Shown here: one piece after another, positions 34,367-43,676 of the stretch
How the letters are laid out: each line of letters begins with the position of its first letter
Position numbering within the stretch: position 1 is the stretch's first letter
DNA from: Amycolatopsis sp.
Lineage (GTDB): Bacteria; Actinomycetota; Actinomycetes; Mycobacteriales; Pseudonocardiaceae
NCBI RefSeq assembly: GCF_025464955.1
Contig: NZ_JAODNM010000037.1
Coordinates: 1-64,000 of the forward strand
Length of the DNA: 64,000 bases
Reading direction: 5' to 3'
The notes under the pieces: generated by a model
What the model saw: the letters and a program-made list of their open reading frames with translations, nothing else
Database searches by the model: none
Told to the model about the DNA's origin: nothing
Program-made: the position numbers and the translations under genes

Positions 34367-35065
34367 GTGAACGATCTCATCGACACCACAGAGATGTACT
34401 TGCGTACCATCTACGAGCTCGAAGAAGAGGGTGTCGTCCCACTGCGCGCGCGGATCGCGGAGCGACTGCAGCAGAGCGGTCCCACGGTGAGCCAGACGGT
34501 TGCCAGGATGGAGCGCGACGGCCTCGTCGTCGTCGCCGATGACAGGCACCTTCAGCTCACCGACCACGGCCGCGAGCTGGCCATCGCGGTCATGCGCAAG
34601 CACCGGCTCGCCGAGCGGCTGCTGGTGGACGTGATCGGGCTCGAATGGGAGCACGTGCACACCGAGGCCTGCCGTTGGGAACACGTGATGAGCGAGGCCG
34701 TCGAGCGCAAGCTCGTCAAGCTGCTCGACCACCCCACCACCTCGCCGTACGGCAACCCGATCCCCGGCCTGGACAAACTCGGCGAGGGCGGCAAGCCGGC
34801 GCCCCCCGCCGAAGCCGACCTCGTCCGGTTGGACGAGTTCTCCCGCGCGGGCGGCGGCAAGGTCGAAATCCGGCGGATCGCCGAGCACATCCAGCTCGAC
34901 GAAGCCGTCATGACCGAGCTCAAGGCTGTCGGGCTGCTTCCCGGCCGCACGGTGAGCGTGGCGAAGTCCAGTGGTGGCGGCTCCACCATCGAGGTGACCG
35001 GAGACAGCTCAAGCATGCACGTCGCGACGTCTGTGCTGCACGCGGTGCTGGCGCAAGCTCGGTGA
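34367..35065 (+). CDS. ideR: Iron-dependent regulator IdeR (DtxR family)
   Basis: A 232-residue metal-activated repressor of iron uptake. With the GTG at 34367 as residue 1, every metal ligand known from mycobacterial IdeR falls at its expected number: His79, Glu83, His98 (site 1) and Met10, Cys102, Glu105, His106 (site 2). This also supports that start over the ATG at 34340; AAGGGG lies 5 nt upstream. Domains: winged helix (1-73), dimerisation (74-140), SH3-like (about 150-230). A -10-like TACGAT is at 34336-34341. The stop overlaps the galK start as GTGA (35062-35065). Confidence 0.95.
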   Translation: MNDLIDTTEMYLRTIYELEEEGVVPLRARIAERLQQSGPTVSQTVARMERDGLVVVADDRHLQLTDHGRELAIAVMRKHRLAERLLVDVIGLEWEHVHTEACRWEHVMSEAVERKLVKLLDHPTTSPYGNPIPGLDKLGEGGKPAPPAEADLVRLDEFSRAGGGKVEIRRIAEHIQLDEAVMTELKAVGLLPGRTVSVAKSSGGGSTIEVTGDSSSMHVATSVLHAVLAQAR

Positions 35066-36246
35066 GCCCCGCCGCAGAAGCCGCGGCCGCCTTCGCGACC
35101 GTGCACTCCAGCGCGCCCTCGGGTGTGTGGTCCGCGCCGGGCCGGGTCAACCTGATCGGTGAGCACACCGACTACAACGACGGTTACGTCCTGCCGTTCG
35201 CGCTGCCACACCGACTGGCCGCCGCCGCGACCCGGCGGTCCGACCAGGTGCTGAACGTGGCCACCCTCGGCTCGGACGGCAAGTTCCAGTACTCCGGGAA
35301 CCTGCGGATCGCCGACCTGAGCCCGTCCGACATCGAGGGCTGGGCCGCTTACCCCGCCGGTGTCGCCTGGGTCATGCGGGACCACGGTTTCGACCGGGGT
35401 GCCGACGTGGTGATCGCCGGTGACGTTCCCTCCGGCGCGGGCCTGTCCTCCTCGCACGCGCTGGAGTGCGCCGTGGCGCTGGCGCTGCTCGGCCTTTCCG
35501 GCATCGAGCTCGACGGCGACGCGCCCGGCACCCCGACCAGGCCCGAGATCGCCCGCTGGGTGCAGCGTTCGGAGAACGACTTCGTCGGCGCGCCGACCGG
35601 CCTGCTCGACCAGACCGCGTCCCTGTGCTGCACCGAGTCGAACGTGCTGTTCCTGGACGTGCGGTCCGGCGAGATGGAGCACGTGCCCTTCGACGCGGCC
35701 GCCGCCGGGATGCGGGTACTGGTGATCGATACCCGCGCCAAACACTCCCACGCCGAAGGCGGCTACGGCGAGCGCCGGCGGGGTACCGAACACGCCGCCG
35801 AACTTCTCGACGTCAAGGCGTTGCGCGATGTCGAGCTCGCCGATCTGCCCTCGGTGCTGAAGACCCTGCCCGACGAGCTGGGCCCCCTGGTCCGGCACGT
35901 CGTGACGGAGAACCAGCGGGTCCTCGACACGGTCGAACTCCTGCACGCCGACCGGCTGGCCGAGATCGGGCCGCTGCTCGACGCCTCGCACGAAAGCCTG
36001 CGCGATGACTACCGCGTGTCCTCGGTCGAGCTCGACCTCGCCGTCGACGCCGCGCGTGAGGCCGGCGCCCTCGGCGCCCGGATGACCGGCGGCGGTTTCG
36101 GCGGTTCGGCGATCGCCCTGGTCCGTGCGGGCGACGCGGCTCGGGTCGAGGAGTCCGTCAGCCTGGCGTTCGAGCGCGGCGGCCTGCGCCGCCCGCGCGT
36201 GTTCTCGGCAGTGCCTTCGCGCGGCGCGGGGCGCGACAAGCTCTGA
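35062..36246 (+). CDS. galK: Galactokinase
   Basis: A 394-residue GHMP kinase that phosphorylates galactose at C1. The galactokinase signature [15 protein letters not shown] is at 27-41, the ATP loop [16 protein letters not shown] near 117-132, and the C-terminal [11 protein letters not shown] near 346-356. The frame is open far upstream, but the GTG at 35062-35064, overlapping the ideR stop by 4 bp, gives the normal length. Coupling to ideR is unexpected for a sugar gene; galE follows after 135 bp. Confidence 0.92.
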   Translation: MSPAAEAAAAFATVHSSAPSGVWSAPGRVNLIGEHTDYNDGYVLPFALPHRLAAAATRRSDQVLNVATLGSDGKFQYSGNLRIADLSPSDIEGWAAYPAGVAWVMRDHGFDRGADVVIAGDVPSGAGLSSSHALECAVALALLGLSGIELDGDAPGTPTRPEIARWVQRSENDFVGAPTGLLDQTASLCCTESNVLFLDVRSGEMEHVPFDAAAAGMRVLVIDTRAKHSHAEGGYGERRRGTEHAAELLDVKALRDVELADLPSVLKTLPDELGPLVRHVVTENQRVLDTVELLHADRLAEIGPLLDASHESLRDDYRVSSVELDLAVDAAREAGALGARMTGGGFGGSAIALVRAGDAARVEESVSLAFERGGLRRPRVFSAVPSRGAGRDKL

Positions 36247-36273
36247 AAGACGCAGCGGTGAAAGACGACGGTG

Positions 36274-36305
36274 CCGGCCCGGGGGCGAACCACCCCCCGG
36301 GCCGG
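36274..36305. terminator. GC-rich hairpin between galK and galE
   Basis: A perfect 12-bp stem (CCGGCCCGGGGG with its complement) and an 8-nt loop. There is no T tract, so it may be a U-less terminator or an attenuator that lowers galE expression relative to ideR-galK. Confidence 0.5.
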
Positions 36306-36381
36306 TCGCACGTCCAGGTGAGGGAAGACTGGACCCGGATACCGCTTCCTTGGCGAAACAGCTGACGAGAAAGGCCCGAAC

Positions 36382-37374
36382 GTGACCGACGAGCAGAACA
36401 AGCCCCTGAAACTGATCGTCACGGGCGGCGCCGGTTACGTGGGCAGCGTCTGTGCGGCCCGCCTCGTCGAGGCCGGTCACGAAGTCACGGTCATCGACGA
36501 CCTGTCCACCGGGCACGCGGACGCCGTCCACCCGGGCGCCCGGTTCATCCAGGAAGACGCGGCAGAGGGAGCCGAGGCTCTGCTGGGTGAAGGCTTCGAC
36601 GGCGTGCTGCACTTCGCGGCGAAATCCCTGGTCGGCGAGTCCATGCAGGATCCGGCCAAATACTGGCACGGCAACGTGGTCACCTCGCTGAAGCTGCTCG
36701 ACGCGATGCGCAGCCACGGCACGCCCCGGCTGGTCTTCTCCTCGACCGCGGCGACCTATGGCGAGCCCGAGGTGTCCCCCATCCCGGAATCCGCCCCGAC
36801 GAGCCCGACCAACACCTACGGCGCGACGAAGCTGGCCATCGACCACGCGATCACGAGTTACGCGCGGGCGCACGGACTCGCCGCGGTCAGCCTGCGGTAC
36901 TTCAACGTCGCGGGCGCCTACGGCACCTACGGCGAGCGGCATGCCACCGAGACCCACCTCATCCCGCTCGTGCTGGGTGTGGTGACCGGTGCCAGGGAGC
37001 AGATCAACATCTACGGCGAGGACTACCCCACCGAGGACGGCACCGCGATCCGCGACTACGTCCACGTTTCGGACCTCTCCGACGCGCACCTGCTGGCGCT
37101 GCGGCACGCCAAGGCCGGCGAGCACCAGATCTTCAACCTCGGCAACGGCACCGGGTTCTCGGTCCGCCAGGTGATCGACGCCTGCCGCGCCGTCACCGGG
37201 CACCCCATCCCCGCCGCGGCCGCGCCGCGGCGCGCGGGTGACCCGGCGGTACTGGTGGCCGCCAGCGACCGGGCCCGTGAGGTGCTCGGCTGGAAGCCGG
37301 AGCACGCCGAGCTGACCGGGATCGTCTCCGACGCGTGGGAGTTCACGCAGCATCGGCTGACCGCCCAGGGCTGA
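36382..37374 (+). CDS. galE: UDP-glucose 4-epimerase
   Basis: A 330-residue extended SDR that interconverts UDP-galactose and UDP-glucose with bound NAD. The glycine-rich loop GGAGYVGS is at 15-22, the catalytic Ser/Thr segment is [12 protein letters not shown] (118-129) and the YxxxK pair is Tyr146 and Lys150. Start is GTG at 36382 with AAAGG about 7 nt upstream. With galK it gives two of the three Leloir enzymes; galT is not in the window. Its last 32 bp overlap the end of the convergent DUF4192 gene. Confidence 0.93.
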   Translation: MTDEQNKPLKLIVTGGAGYVGSVCAARLVEAGHEVTVIDDLSTGHADAVHPGARFIQEDAAEGAEALLGEGFDGVLHFAAKSLVGESMQDPAKYWHGNVVTSLKLLDAMRSHGTPRLVFSSTAATYGEPEVSPIPESAPTSPTNTYGATKLAIDHAITSYARAHGLAAVSLRYFNVAGAYGTYGERHATETHLIPLVLGVVTGAREQINIYGEDYPTEDGTAIRDYVHVSDLSDAHLLALRHAKAGEHQIFNLGNGTGFSVRQVIDACRAVTGHPIPAAAAPRRAGDPAVLVAASDRAREVLGWKPEHAELTGIVSDAWEFTQHRLTAQG

Positions 37375-38416
37375 CGTCACCGGTGAACCGGAGGCTTTCC
37401 ACCCCTTCGTTCCGGCCAAGGTCCGCCAATCGCGACGGCTCGATACCGCTGCCCAGCGCGGCCTGCAGCAGTTGGGCGAGCACGTGTTTCGGGTCGGCTC
37501 GCAGCGCGTTGGCCAAGGCCATTCCGGCGAAAGCCCCATCGCCGCGAGCGTAGGCCGTGTAGCCGAGCAAAGCGGCTGCCTCAGCCCGCTCGGGTGCGGG
37601 CAGCTCACGGACGAGTGTGAGCCACAACCGCTCGGCTTGTCTGGCCACGCCTGTCCCCGGCGGAACAGCGGCGGCGAGGCAGGCGTCCCGAACGCGGGTG
37701 ACGGCCAGCGCTTGCCCGAGTCCGACGACTTCGTCATCGGTCAGGTGAGCACCGGACGCCGCGAGCTTGACGAGTGCCTGCTGGACAACGCGACGGTGGC
37801 GGCGAACCGAATCAGCCGACGAGTCCGGGCCGGGCGCGGCTTTCAGCAGCCGCGCACGCCGCCTGAGCGCCGCTTCGCCGACGGGCTCAAGCAACTTCTC
37901 CATGGCTTCGCGGCTGTCGAACGTGACAGCGCCCTTGCTCGCCATGGTCGCCGCCGCGACAGTGCTGTCCACCGCCGGCAGCACTCCTCCGCAGTCCTGC
38001 TCGAAATAGCACTCCCACGGGGCACCTGAGCTGATCTCGGACACCCACATCGCGTGCATCGGCGGCACGCCGACGTCCCTGAGCAACTCCGCCACGATCG
38101 TGACGAACTCCTCGTGAGCCTGCTTCGGCCCGCCGCCGACCACGACGATCGTGGCAGCCATGGCGCCGCTGGTGACCAGGGTGGTCACCAGGTTCTCGGC
38201 CTGCGGGGCCCGCAGGTCGGACGGGGGCAAATCGCCCCGGACGACGAGTCCGATGAGAGTGCCCCGGGGCGGGCGGTGCCCGATGAGCAGGACGGAGTCG
38301 GCCGGCCGGAAGCCGACGACATACGGGATGGCGGCGAGCAGTTGGCCCGGGTCCCTGAGGTTGATCCGGGTCTGGCCGCCGTTGCCGGTCGCACCGGCTG
38401 TCTGGGATGAGGTCAC
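37343..38416 (-). CDS. DUF4192 domain protein
   Basis: A 357-residue protein of unknown function found widely in actinobacteria. The N-terminal half reads [20 protein letters not shown] (about 27-46) and [20 protein letters not shown], the C-terminal half is helical with an alanine-rich tetratricopeptide-like stretch ([20 protein letters not shown]). No catalytic motif is visible. GTG start at 38416. Its 3' end overlaps galE convergently by 32 bp, so both genes' final codons read the same DNA. Confidence 0.85.
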   Translation of the reverse strand: MTSSQTAGATGNGGQTRINLRDPGQLLAAIPYVVGFRPADSVLLIGHRPPRGTLIGLVVRGDLPPSDLRAPQAENLVTTLVTSGAMAATIVVVGGGPKQAHEEFVTIVAELLRDVGVPPMHAMWVSEISSGAPWECYFEQDCGGVLPAVDSTVAAATMASKGAVTFDSREAMEKLLEPVGEAALRRRARLLKAAPGPDSSADSVRRHRRVVQQALVKLAASGAHLTDDEVVGLGQALAVTRVRDACLAAAVPPGTGVARQAERLWLTLVRELPAPERAEAAALLGYTAYARGDGAFAGMALANALRADPKHVLAQLLQAALGSGIEPSRLADLGRNEGVESLRFTGDVSPGRSADAA

Positions 38417-38625
38417 TCACCCACCTTGCGGCCGGCCGGGACTCGATGGGGGCGCCGGAGACGATCTGTGGACAACTCCGCAAGACGAGGAACAACTCGT
38501 CCCGACCGGACCAGAACACGCGCTTCCCGTCGGTGGGATGCGCTATCTTGCCCGGCCGCGTCCACCCTGGGGTCGAGGCGATCTCCACCTCCGCACTGAT
38601 GCCCCGGCGCCCGAAAACGGTCAGC

Positions 38626-39810
38626 ATGGAAGACATGGAAGGTTCGGGTGGGCCGCCGGGCCAGGTAAGGCGCATGCTGAACGCCATGACGGCGCACGGC
38701 GGCCGGCCAGAGGCCGCGATCCTCACCCCGCTCGACTGGGTTCGCTGGGGCCTGGTGGCAATTCCCGTCTTCACCGTCATCCCCCCGTCGAAGCCGTGGC
38801 TGTGGCCGCTGATCGTGCTCGCGCTGATCGCTTCGATCCCGCTGCTGCGGCTTCCCCGGACGCACCCCTGGATGCTCCCGGTCGCGATGTGGCTGGTGGT
38901 CGCCTGCACCGGCACGATCTGGATCGTCGCCCCGATCGGGTGGTCGACGGTGGCCATGTTCAGCACCACTTTCTACGGTGTCCGCACGCTGTCGCGCGCC
39001 CAAAGCGCCTTCCTGGTCGCCATCACCGCGGCCGCCATCACCGTGAACATCCTTTATCGGATCGACAACTGGCGGGACTCGTCGCTGCTTTACGCCGTCC
39101 TCGTCGTGCTCGTGTTGCTCGGGCTCAACCGCGAATCGAGGGCAGCGCGGCTGGAACAGGCCGAGCTCGCGCTGGCGCGGGCCCAAACGGCGACCGAGGA
39201 ACACGCCCGCGCGGCGGCCTTGGCCGAACGGACCAGGATCGCCCGTGAACTCCACGACGTACTCGCCCATTCACTCGCCGGTCTGGCACTGAACCTGCAG
39301 GGAGCGCGGCTGATGCTGGTGCGCGACGGCGCGAGCCCCGACGCAGTCGCCCAGATCGAGCGGGCCCAGAAGCTCGCCGCCGACGGCCTCAGCGAAGCCC
39401 GAAGCGCGGTCGCTGCGCTGCGCGACGACCTGGTCCCGGTGACGAAGGCCGTGGCCGACCTCGTCACCGGCTACCGCATGGACACCGGCGCGACCGCCGA
39501 GCTGACCGTGGAAGGCGAGCCGCGCGAGCTCGCCGCGGCCGCCGGGACCACCGTGGTGCGGGCGGTGCAGGAGTCGCTGTCGAACACCCGCAAGTACGCG
39601 CAGTCGGCCGAAGTCCGCGTCACCCTGATGTTCGGCCAGGACCACGTCGAGGTGACGGTCCAGGACAAGCAGGGCAGGCGACCGCCGGAACCGGTGGCCG
39701 CAGGCTACGGTTTGCGGGGGATGCGCGAGCGGGTCGAACTGCTCTCGGGCGAACTGGACAGTGGGCCGGTGGAGGACGGATGGCGAGTACACCTGACAGT
39801 GCCGGCGTAG
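38626..39810 (+). CDS. Sensor histidine kinase (HisKA_3 type)
   Basis: A 394-residue NarL-partner kinase. Four to five hydrophobic segments (about residues 40-150) form a short membrane domain without a large extracellular loop. The H-box ERTRIARELHDVLAHSLAGL holds the phospho-His (about residue 209), and the ATPase domain ends with GYGLRGMRERVELL. The frame is open from 38407; the ATG at 38626 is a compromise, since ATGs at 38635 and 38674 are also possible and none has a strong ribosome binding site. The stop overlaps the response regulator gene by 31 bp. The stimulus is unknown. Confidence 0.88.
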   Translation: MEDMEGSGGPPGQVRRMLNAMTAHGGRPEAAILTPLDWVRWGLVAIPVFTVIPPSKPWLWPLIVLALIASIPLLRLPRTHPWMLPVAMWLVVACTGTIWIVAPIGWSTVAMFSTTFYGVRTLSRAQSAFLVAITAAAITVNILYRIDNWRDSSLLYAVLVVLVLLGLNRESRAARLEQAELALARAQTATEEHARAAALAERTRIARELHDVLAHSLAGLALNLQGARLMLVRDGASPDAVAQIERAQKLAADGLSEARSAVAALRDDLVPVTKAVADLVTGYRMDTGATAELTVEGEPRELAAAAGTTVVRAVQESLSNTRKYAQSAEVRVTLMFGQDHVEVTVQDKQGRRPPEPVAAGYGLRGMRERVELLSGELDSGPVEDGWRVHLTVPA

Positions 39811-40454
39811 CGGGGACGCTGCGGGTGGTGCTGGCCGATGATCAGGCCGTGGTGCGCGAAGGACTGGTGACGCTTCTGGGCCTGTTGCCCGGGGTCGAAG
39901 TCGTCGGCGCGGCTTCGGATGGCCTCGAAGCGGTCGAGTTGGTCGCCGAACACCGCCCGGACGTGCTGCTGGTCGATCTGCGGATGCCGCGGTGCGACGG
40001 CGTCGAAGCCACCGCGAAGGTCCGCGCCCAGTACCCCGAAACCGAGGTCGTCGTCCTGACGACCTACACCGACGACGACTCGCTACTGGCCGCGCTGCGG
40101 GCGGGTGCCCGGGGGTTCCTCACCAAGGACGCCGACGCCGAAGCCATCGCCAGGGCACTGCGGTCCGCCGCCGACGGCCAGTCCACAGTGGACGCCGAAC
40201 TGCAGCAGCGGCTGGTTGCCGCGGCAACCAGGGCCGCGCCTGTCCGCAGCGAAGAGGTCGAGGGACTCACCGCACGCGAGGTCGAGGTGCTGCGCCTCAT
40301 CGCGACGGGGATGTCCAACACCGAGATCGCCCGCACCCTCGTGGTCAGCGAGGCGACCGTGAAAACCCACGTCAACCACCTGTTCGCCAAGGCAGGCTTG
40401 CGTGACCGCGCACAGGCGGTCGCCTTCGCCTACAAGGCAGGCATCGCCGGCTGA
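39780..40454 (+). CDS. NarL/FixJ-family response regulator
   Basis: A 224-residue regulator: receiver domain (about 14-130) with phospho-acceptor Asp66 in LLVDLRMPRCDG, conserved Thr in VVVLTTYTDDDS and Lys in GFLTKDAD, then a LuxR-type helix-turn-helix (about 155-215, LTAREVEVLRLIATGMSNTE). GGAGG just upstream of the ATG at 39780 supports this start, which lies inside the kinase gene. The pair forms a complete two-component system. Confidence 0.93.
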   Translation: MASTPDSAGVAGTLRVVLADDQAVVREGLVTLLGLLPGVEVVGAASDGLEAVELVAEHRPDVLLVDLRMPRCDGVEATAKVRAQYPETEVVVLTTYTDDDSLLAALRAGARGFLTKDADAEAIARALRSAADGQSTVDAELQQRLVAAATRAAPVRSEEVEGLTAREVEVLRLIATGMSNTEIARTLVVSEATVKTHVNHLFAKAGLRDRAQAVAFAYKAGIAG

Positions 40455-40466
40455 ACCTAGCGTCCG

Positions 40467-40538
40467 CAAGCAGGGCACTTGTGTACAAAAGTGCCCTGCT
40501 TGAGACGTCAACCAGGGCACAAATGGAGAAAAGTGCCC
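40467..40538. terminator. Tandem hairpins sharing an AGGGCAC word
   Basis: A perfect 14-bp stem (CAAGCAGGGCACTT with its complement, 40467-40502, 8-nt loop) is followed by a shorter hairpin GGGCAC/GTGCCC (40515-40538) built from the same word. They lie between the converging response regulator and CBS genes and should stop transcription in both directions. Confidence 0.7.
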
Positions 40539-40545
40539 GCGTCGG

Positions 40546-40974
40546 TCAGCCTTGGGCGATGTAGGCCTCGAGGTGTTCCTGGGTCTTTTCGAGCTCCTGC
40601 ATACGGCTCTTCACGACGTCACCGATGCTGACGATGCCCGCGAGTTTCCCGGCGACGACCACGGGGACGTGGCGGATGCGCCGCTCGGTCATCAGCACGC
40701 TGAGGTGGTCGACGGAGTCCTCGGGGGTACAGCTGGCGACCATTCTGGTCATGATGTCCGACACGGGCCTGGTCAAGAGGTCCGGGCCGAAATCGTTCAA
40801 GCGGCGGACGACGTCTCGTTCGGAGACGATGCCGGCGATCCCGTCGGGGCCGACGACGACCATGGCCCCCACGTTGTTCTCGGCTAGTCCGCGCAACAAG
40901 TCGGTGACCGTGGTGTCCGGTTCGACAGTGGCCACCGCCGTACCCTTGCTCCGCAGCAAATCGGAAATGCGCAT
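40546..40974 (-). CDS. CBS-domain pair protein
   Basis: A 142-residue protein made of two CBS domains (about 5-62 and 70-126), with the typical VVGPDGIAGIVSERDVVRRL and VVAGKLAGIVSIGDVVKSRM ends. Such pairs bind adenosine nucleotides and act as energy or redox sensors, often controlling another protein in trans; no partner domain or partner gene is evident. ATG at 40972-40974 has GGGAGG 5 nt upstream. Stands alone. Confidence 0.9.
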   Translation of the reverse strand: MRISDLLRSKGTAVATVEPDTTVTDLLRGLAENNVGAMVVVGPDGIAGIVSERDVVRRLNDFGPDLLTRPVSDIMTRMVASCTPEDSVDHLSVLMTERRIRHVPVVVAGKLAGIVSIGDVVKSRMQELEKTQEHLEAYIAQG

Positions 40975-41018
40975 CGCGACCTCCCGGTTCGGTGAGCTGG
41001 CTCACACCAGGTTATGGC

Positions 41019-41567
41019 CTAGGCGCCGAGTGCGAAAGTCGCGAATCCGGCACGTCGGTCGTCCGGGTACCTCCGGACGCCCTGATCGACGCTCTGAGCA
41101 GGCCTGCGCAGCACGACGCGCGGTCCAAGATCGTCTAGCCCCGCAGCCCGTTCGCCGGCCACCAGCTCCCTGAGTTCAGGTGACCAACCGCCCGAATCGA
41201 ACCGTTCGAAGCCTCGCGCCAGGTACCAAGGCTCGTTCCACGGGACGTGGGCGAAGGTGGTCAGGGTGACCGGCACGACAGCCTCGGCGACGGCGGCTTC
41301 CAGCAATACCGAGCCGACCCCGCGACGGCCGTGCGCAGGGTCCACAGAGAGCTGGTGGACGTGCAGATCAGGCCCGAGCGAGCCGATCACGATGAACCCG
41401 ATCGGCGGACTGCCGGCGGCGAGCACCGTGTGCGTCGCGTCGATCCCGTCGAGGACGCTGCCCGGCGGGAACACCATGTCCGCGAACATCATGTCCGACG
41501 CCAGCTCGACCTCCCGGAGCCGCGCGAACTCCACCGGCAAGGCGGTGCGAACCCCCGCAGTCCCCAT
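41019..41567 (-). CDS. GNAT-family N-acetyltransferase
   Basis: A 182-residue acetyltransferase with the acetyl-CoA binding motif LSVDPAHGRRGVGSVLLEAA (about residues 74-93) and the usual late PWYLARGFERF strand. The acceptor is unknown. The start is set at the ATG at 41565-41567, 14 bp after the stop of the MocR-type gene on the same strand; the frame is open a little further upstream into that gene. Probably co-transcribed with the regulator. Confidence 0.85.
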   Translation of the reverse strand: MGTAGVRTALPVEFARLREVELASDMMFADMVFPPGSVLDGIDATHTVLAAGSPPIGFIVIGSLGPDLHVHQLSVDPAHGRRGVGSVLLEAAVAEAVVPVTLTTFAHVPWNEPWYLARGFERFDSGGWSPELRELVAGERAAGLDDLGPRVVLRRPAQSVDQGVRRYPDDRRAGFATFALGA

Positions 41568-41581
41568 CCTCAACCCCGTCC

Positions 41582-43009
41582 TCAATCCCCACCCTTGTCT
41601 GCCATGACCTCGCGCAGCCGGCACAGTCCGGCCTCGATCCGGTCTGCCGCGATCGCACCGTAGCCGAACACGAACCCGGCCGTCGTGCGCTTTTCCACGG
41701 CGAAGTCACCGAGCGAGTACAGCGTCACCCCAGCCTGCCGGGCGGCCCGCCGGACAGCCGCACTGTCACCGTGGCCGAACGCGCTCAGGTGAAGGCCCAC
41801 CGAGGACGGGATCACGTCCAGCATCCCGGCGAAGTCGCGCTTGAGGATGGCCGCGACGAGGTCGTGTCGCGTCTGGTACTCCCGCCGCATACGGCGAATG
41901 TGCGCGGCGAACCCGCCTTCGTCGATGAACTCCGCGAGCACCGCTTGCGCCGGCGCGGCCGAATGCCAGTCGGTGAGGTACTTCGCCTTCGTCAGCACGT
42001 CGCGCAAAGATGGTGGTGCCACCAGGAAACCGAGCCGGAGAGCCGGGGAAAGCACCTTGGAGAACGAGCCGACGTAGAGCACACGACGTCCGGTATCGAG
42101 GCTGTACAAGGGTTCCAGTGGACGTCCGGTGTAGCGGAACTCGGTGTCGTAGTCGTCCTCCACGATGGCGGCGTCATGACGCTCGGCCCACGCGAGCAGC
42201 TCGAGCCGTCGGGCGAGCGACATCGACACGCCGAGCGGGTACTGGTGCGACGGCGTCACGTAGACGACGCGGCAGTCGTCCGGAAGAGCGTCGACAACGA
42301 GCCCTTCCGAGTCCACGGGGACGGCTGCCGTCCGAACGCCGAGAGTGTGCAAGAGCAGCCGCGGCGGCGGGTATCCGGGGTCTTCGACCGCGGCTACGTC
42401 ACCCGGCTTCAGCAGCACACGCGCGACCAGGTCCAATGCCTGCTGCGCGCCGCTGGTGACGAGGACGTCCGCGGGTGCCGCCCGGACATCGCGCGAGACC
42501 CCCACGTGGCGCGCGATCGCCTCGCGCAGGGCAGGGTGGCCGCCGGGATCGGCGTAAGTCATCAGGTCGGCGTTCGAGATCCGTACCTGCGCGGCAACGA
42601 GCCGCCGCCAGGCGGCGAACGGGAACCGGCTGACATCGGGGACCCCGGCGCGGAAGTCGAACTCCGGCGAAGGCGCGAAGCCTCTCGGCGCCCTGGGCAC
42701 GTCGTCCCACACCGCGGTGCCACGGAGACTCGCGACCGGCTCGCCCGGCGGCGGCGTCAGATGGCGCCCAGCGCCGACGCGCACGAATGTGCCGGAACCG
42801 ACCTTCGCGGCCAGGAAGCCTTCGGCAGTCAGCCGGTCGTACGCCGCGCTGACCGTGGTGCGGGAGATCGCCAGCCGCCGCGCGAGCTCCCTGGTCGGCG
42901 GCAACGACTCGCCTTCGCGGATCCGGCCGTCGAGAATCGCCGCCCGGAGTTGCCGGTAGATCTCGTCGCGGTGGCCCCGGCCGCCGGAGAACTCGATGTG
43001 CACGTCCAC
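41582..43009 (-). CDS. MocR/PdxR-family transcription regulator (GntR HTH + aminotransferase fold)
   Basis: A 475-residue protein: N-terminal GntR-type winged helix (about 10-80, LPPTRELARRLAISRTTVSA) and a class-I aminotransferase-like domain (about 110-470) with the PLP-lysine motif VGSFSKVLSPALRLGF and YVTPSHQYPLG. Members sense PLP or amino compounds. The frame is open to 43150, but GTG at 43007-43009 is chosen because a -10-like TAAGCT ends 7 nt before it and no ribosome binding site is seen, suggesting a leaderless mRNA. It is divergent from a TIGR03086 gene, with direct repeats between them. pdxH is 4.5 kb away, not adjacent. Confidence 0.88.
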   Translation of the reverse strand: MDVHIEFSGGRGHRDEIYRQLRAAILDGRIREGESLPPTRELARRLAISRTTVSAAYDRLTAEGFLAAKVGSGTFVRVGAGRHLTPPPGEPVASLRGTAVWDDVPRAPRGFAPSPEFDFRAGVPDVSRFPFAAWRRLVAAQVRISNADLMTYADPGGHPALREAIARHVGVSRDVRAAPADVLVTSGAQQALDLVARVLLKPGDVAAVEDPGYPPPRLLLHTLGVRTAAVPVDSEGLVVDALPDDCRVVYVTPSHQYPLGVSMSLARRLELLAWAERHDAAIVEDDYDTEFRYTGRPLEPLYSLDTGRRVLYVGSFSKVLSPALRLGFLVAPPSLRDVLTKAKYLTDWHSAAPAQAVLAEFIDEGGFAAHIRRMRREYQTRHDLVAAILKRDFAGMLDVIPSSVGLHLSAFGHGDSAAVRRAARQAGVTLYSLGDFAVEKRTTAGFVFGYGAIAADRIEAGLCRLREVMADKGGD

Positions 43010-43023
43010 CGCGCCGAGCTTAA

Positions 43024-43061
43024 TTGGCCCATCAGAGTTGGGCGGTGTTTGGCTCTTCAGG
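43024..43061. promoter_or_regulatory. Direct repeats, possible MocR operator
   Basis: TTGGCCCATCAGAG (43024-43037) and TTGGCTCTTCAGG (43049-43061) are two similar words in direct orientation, 25 bp apart start to start, between the divergent regulator and TIGR03086 genes. MocR-type regulators commonly bind direct repeats in the divergent promoter region. No binding data support this copy. Confidence 0.4.
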
Positions 43062-43085
43062 TGGACCGATCCTGCCCTTACCGTC

Positions 43086-43676
43086 ATGGACATGGACATC
43101 CGAGAACTGGACGGCCGCGCCCTCGCCGTCGTCGACAAGCTCGTCGGCACGGTGACCCCGGCCGACCTGCACCGGCCGACCCCTTGTGCCGGTTGGACGC
43201 TGAGCGACCTCCTCCAACACCAGATCAGCGAGAACCGCGGCTTCGCGGTCGCCGTGCGCGAAGGCGCCGCGACGGATTGGCACAGCGGTTCGATCGGCCA
43301 CGACCCGTACCGCTCCTACGCCGAGTCGGTCACCACCGTGCTCGACGCGTTCGCCGAGGACATGCTCGAACGCCAGGTCACCCTCCGAGAGTTCGGCACG
43401 TTCCCCGGGATCGTCGCGGTCGGGATGCACCTGATCGACACGGTCGCCCACGGCTGGGACATCGCGAAGTCGCTGGGTCTGCCTTACGAGCAGGACGAGG
43501 ACGTCGTGGCGGCAGCGCTCTGGGGCGCGCAGCAGATCCCCGCCGACCCGGCCGGGCGCCGCGAACGGGGAACATTCGACGTCGTCGTGCCGGTTGTCGA
43601 GAACGCGTCCGCGTTGGACCGCTTTCTCGGTGTGCTCGGCCGTTCACCCGGCTGGACTCCGAGCAGTCTCAGCTGA
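43086..43676 (+). CDS. TIGR03086-type DinB-fold protein
   Basis: A 196-residue protein of the mycothiol-dependent/DinB-like superfamily. The family core PTPCAGWTLSDLLQHQ (about 31-46) and HLIDTVAHGWDIAKSLG (about 118-134) are clear; the His in each is the usual metal ligand. Function of this subfamily is not known. Start could be ATG at 43086 or 43092; no ribosome binding site is visible. The stop overlaps the convergent metallopeptidase gene by 8 bp. As the divergent partner of the MocR gene it is the likely regulatory target. Confidence 0.85.
   Translation: MDMDIRELDGRALAVVDKLVGTVTPADLHRPTPCAGWTLSDLLQHQISENRGFAVAVREGAATDWHSGSIGHDPYRSYAESVTTVLDAFAEDMLERQVTLREFGTFPGIVAVGMHLIDTVAHGWDIAKSLGLPYEQDEDVVAAALWGAQQIPADPAGRRERGTFDVVVPVVENASALDRFLGVLGRSPGWTPSSLS

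Noticed and set aside
34552-37737. A 1061-codon open frame on the minus strand
   Set aside because: It runs antisense through ideR, galK and galE, which have complete catalytic motifs. It has no recognisable domain and follows from third-position G/C bias.
41582-43009. Calling the MocR-type regulator PdxR
   Set aside because: pdxS/pdxT are not in the window and pdxH is 4.5 kb away, so control of PLP synthesis is not supported.
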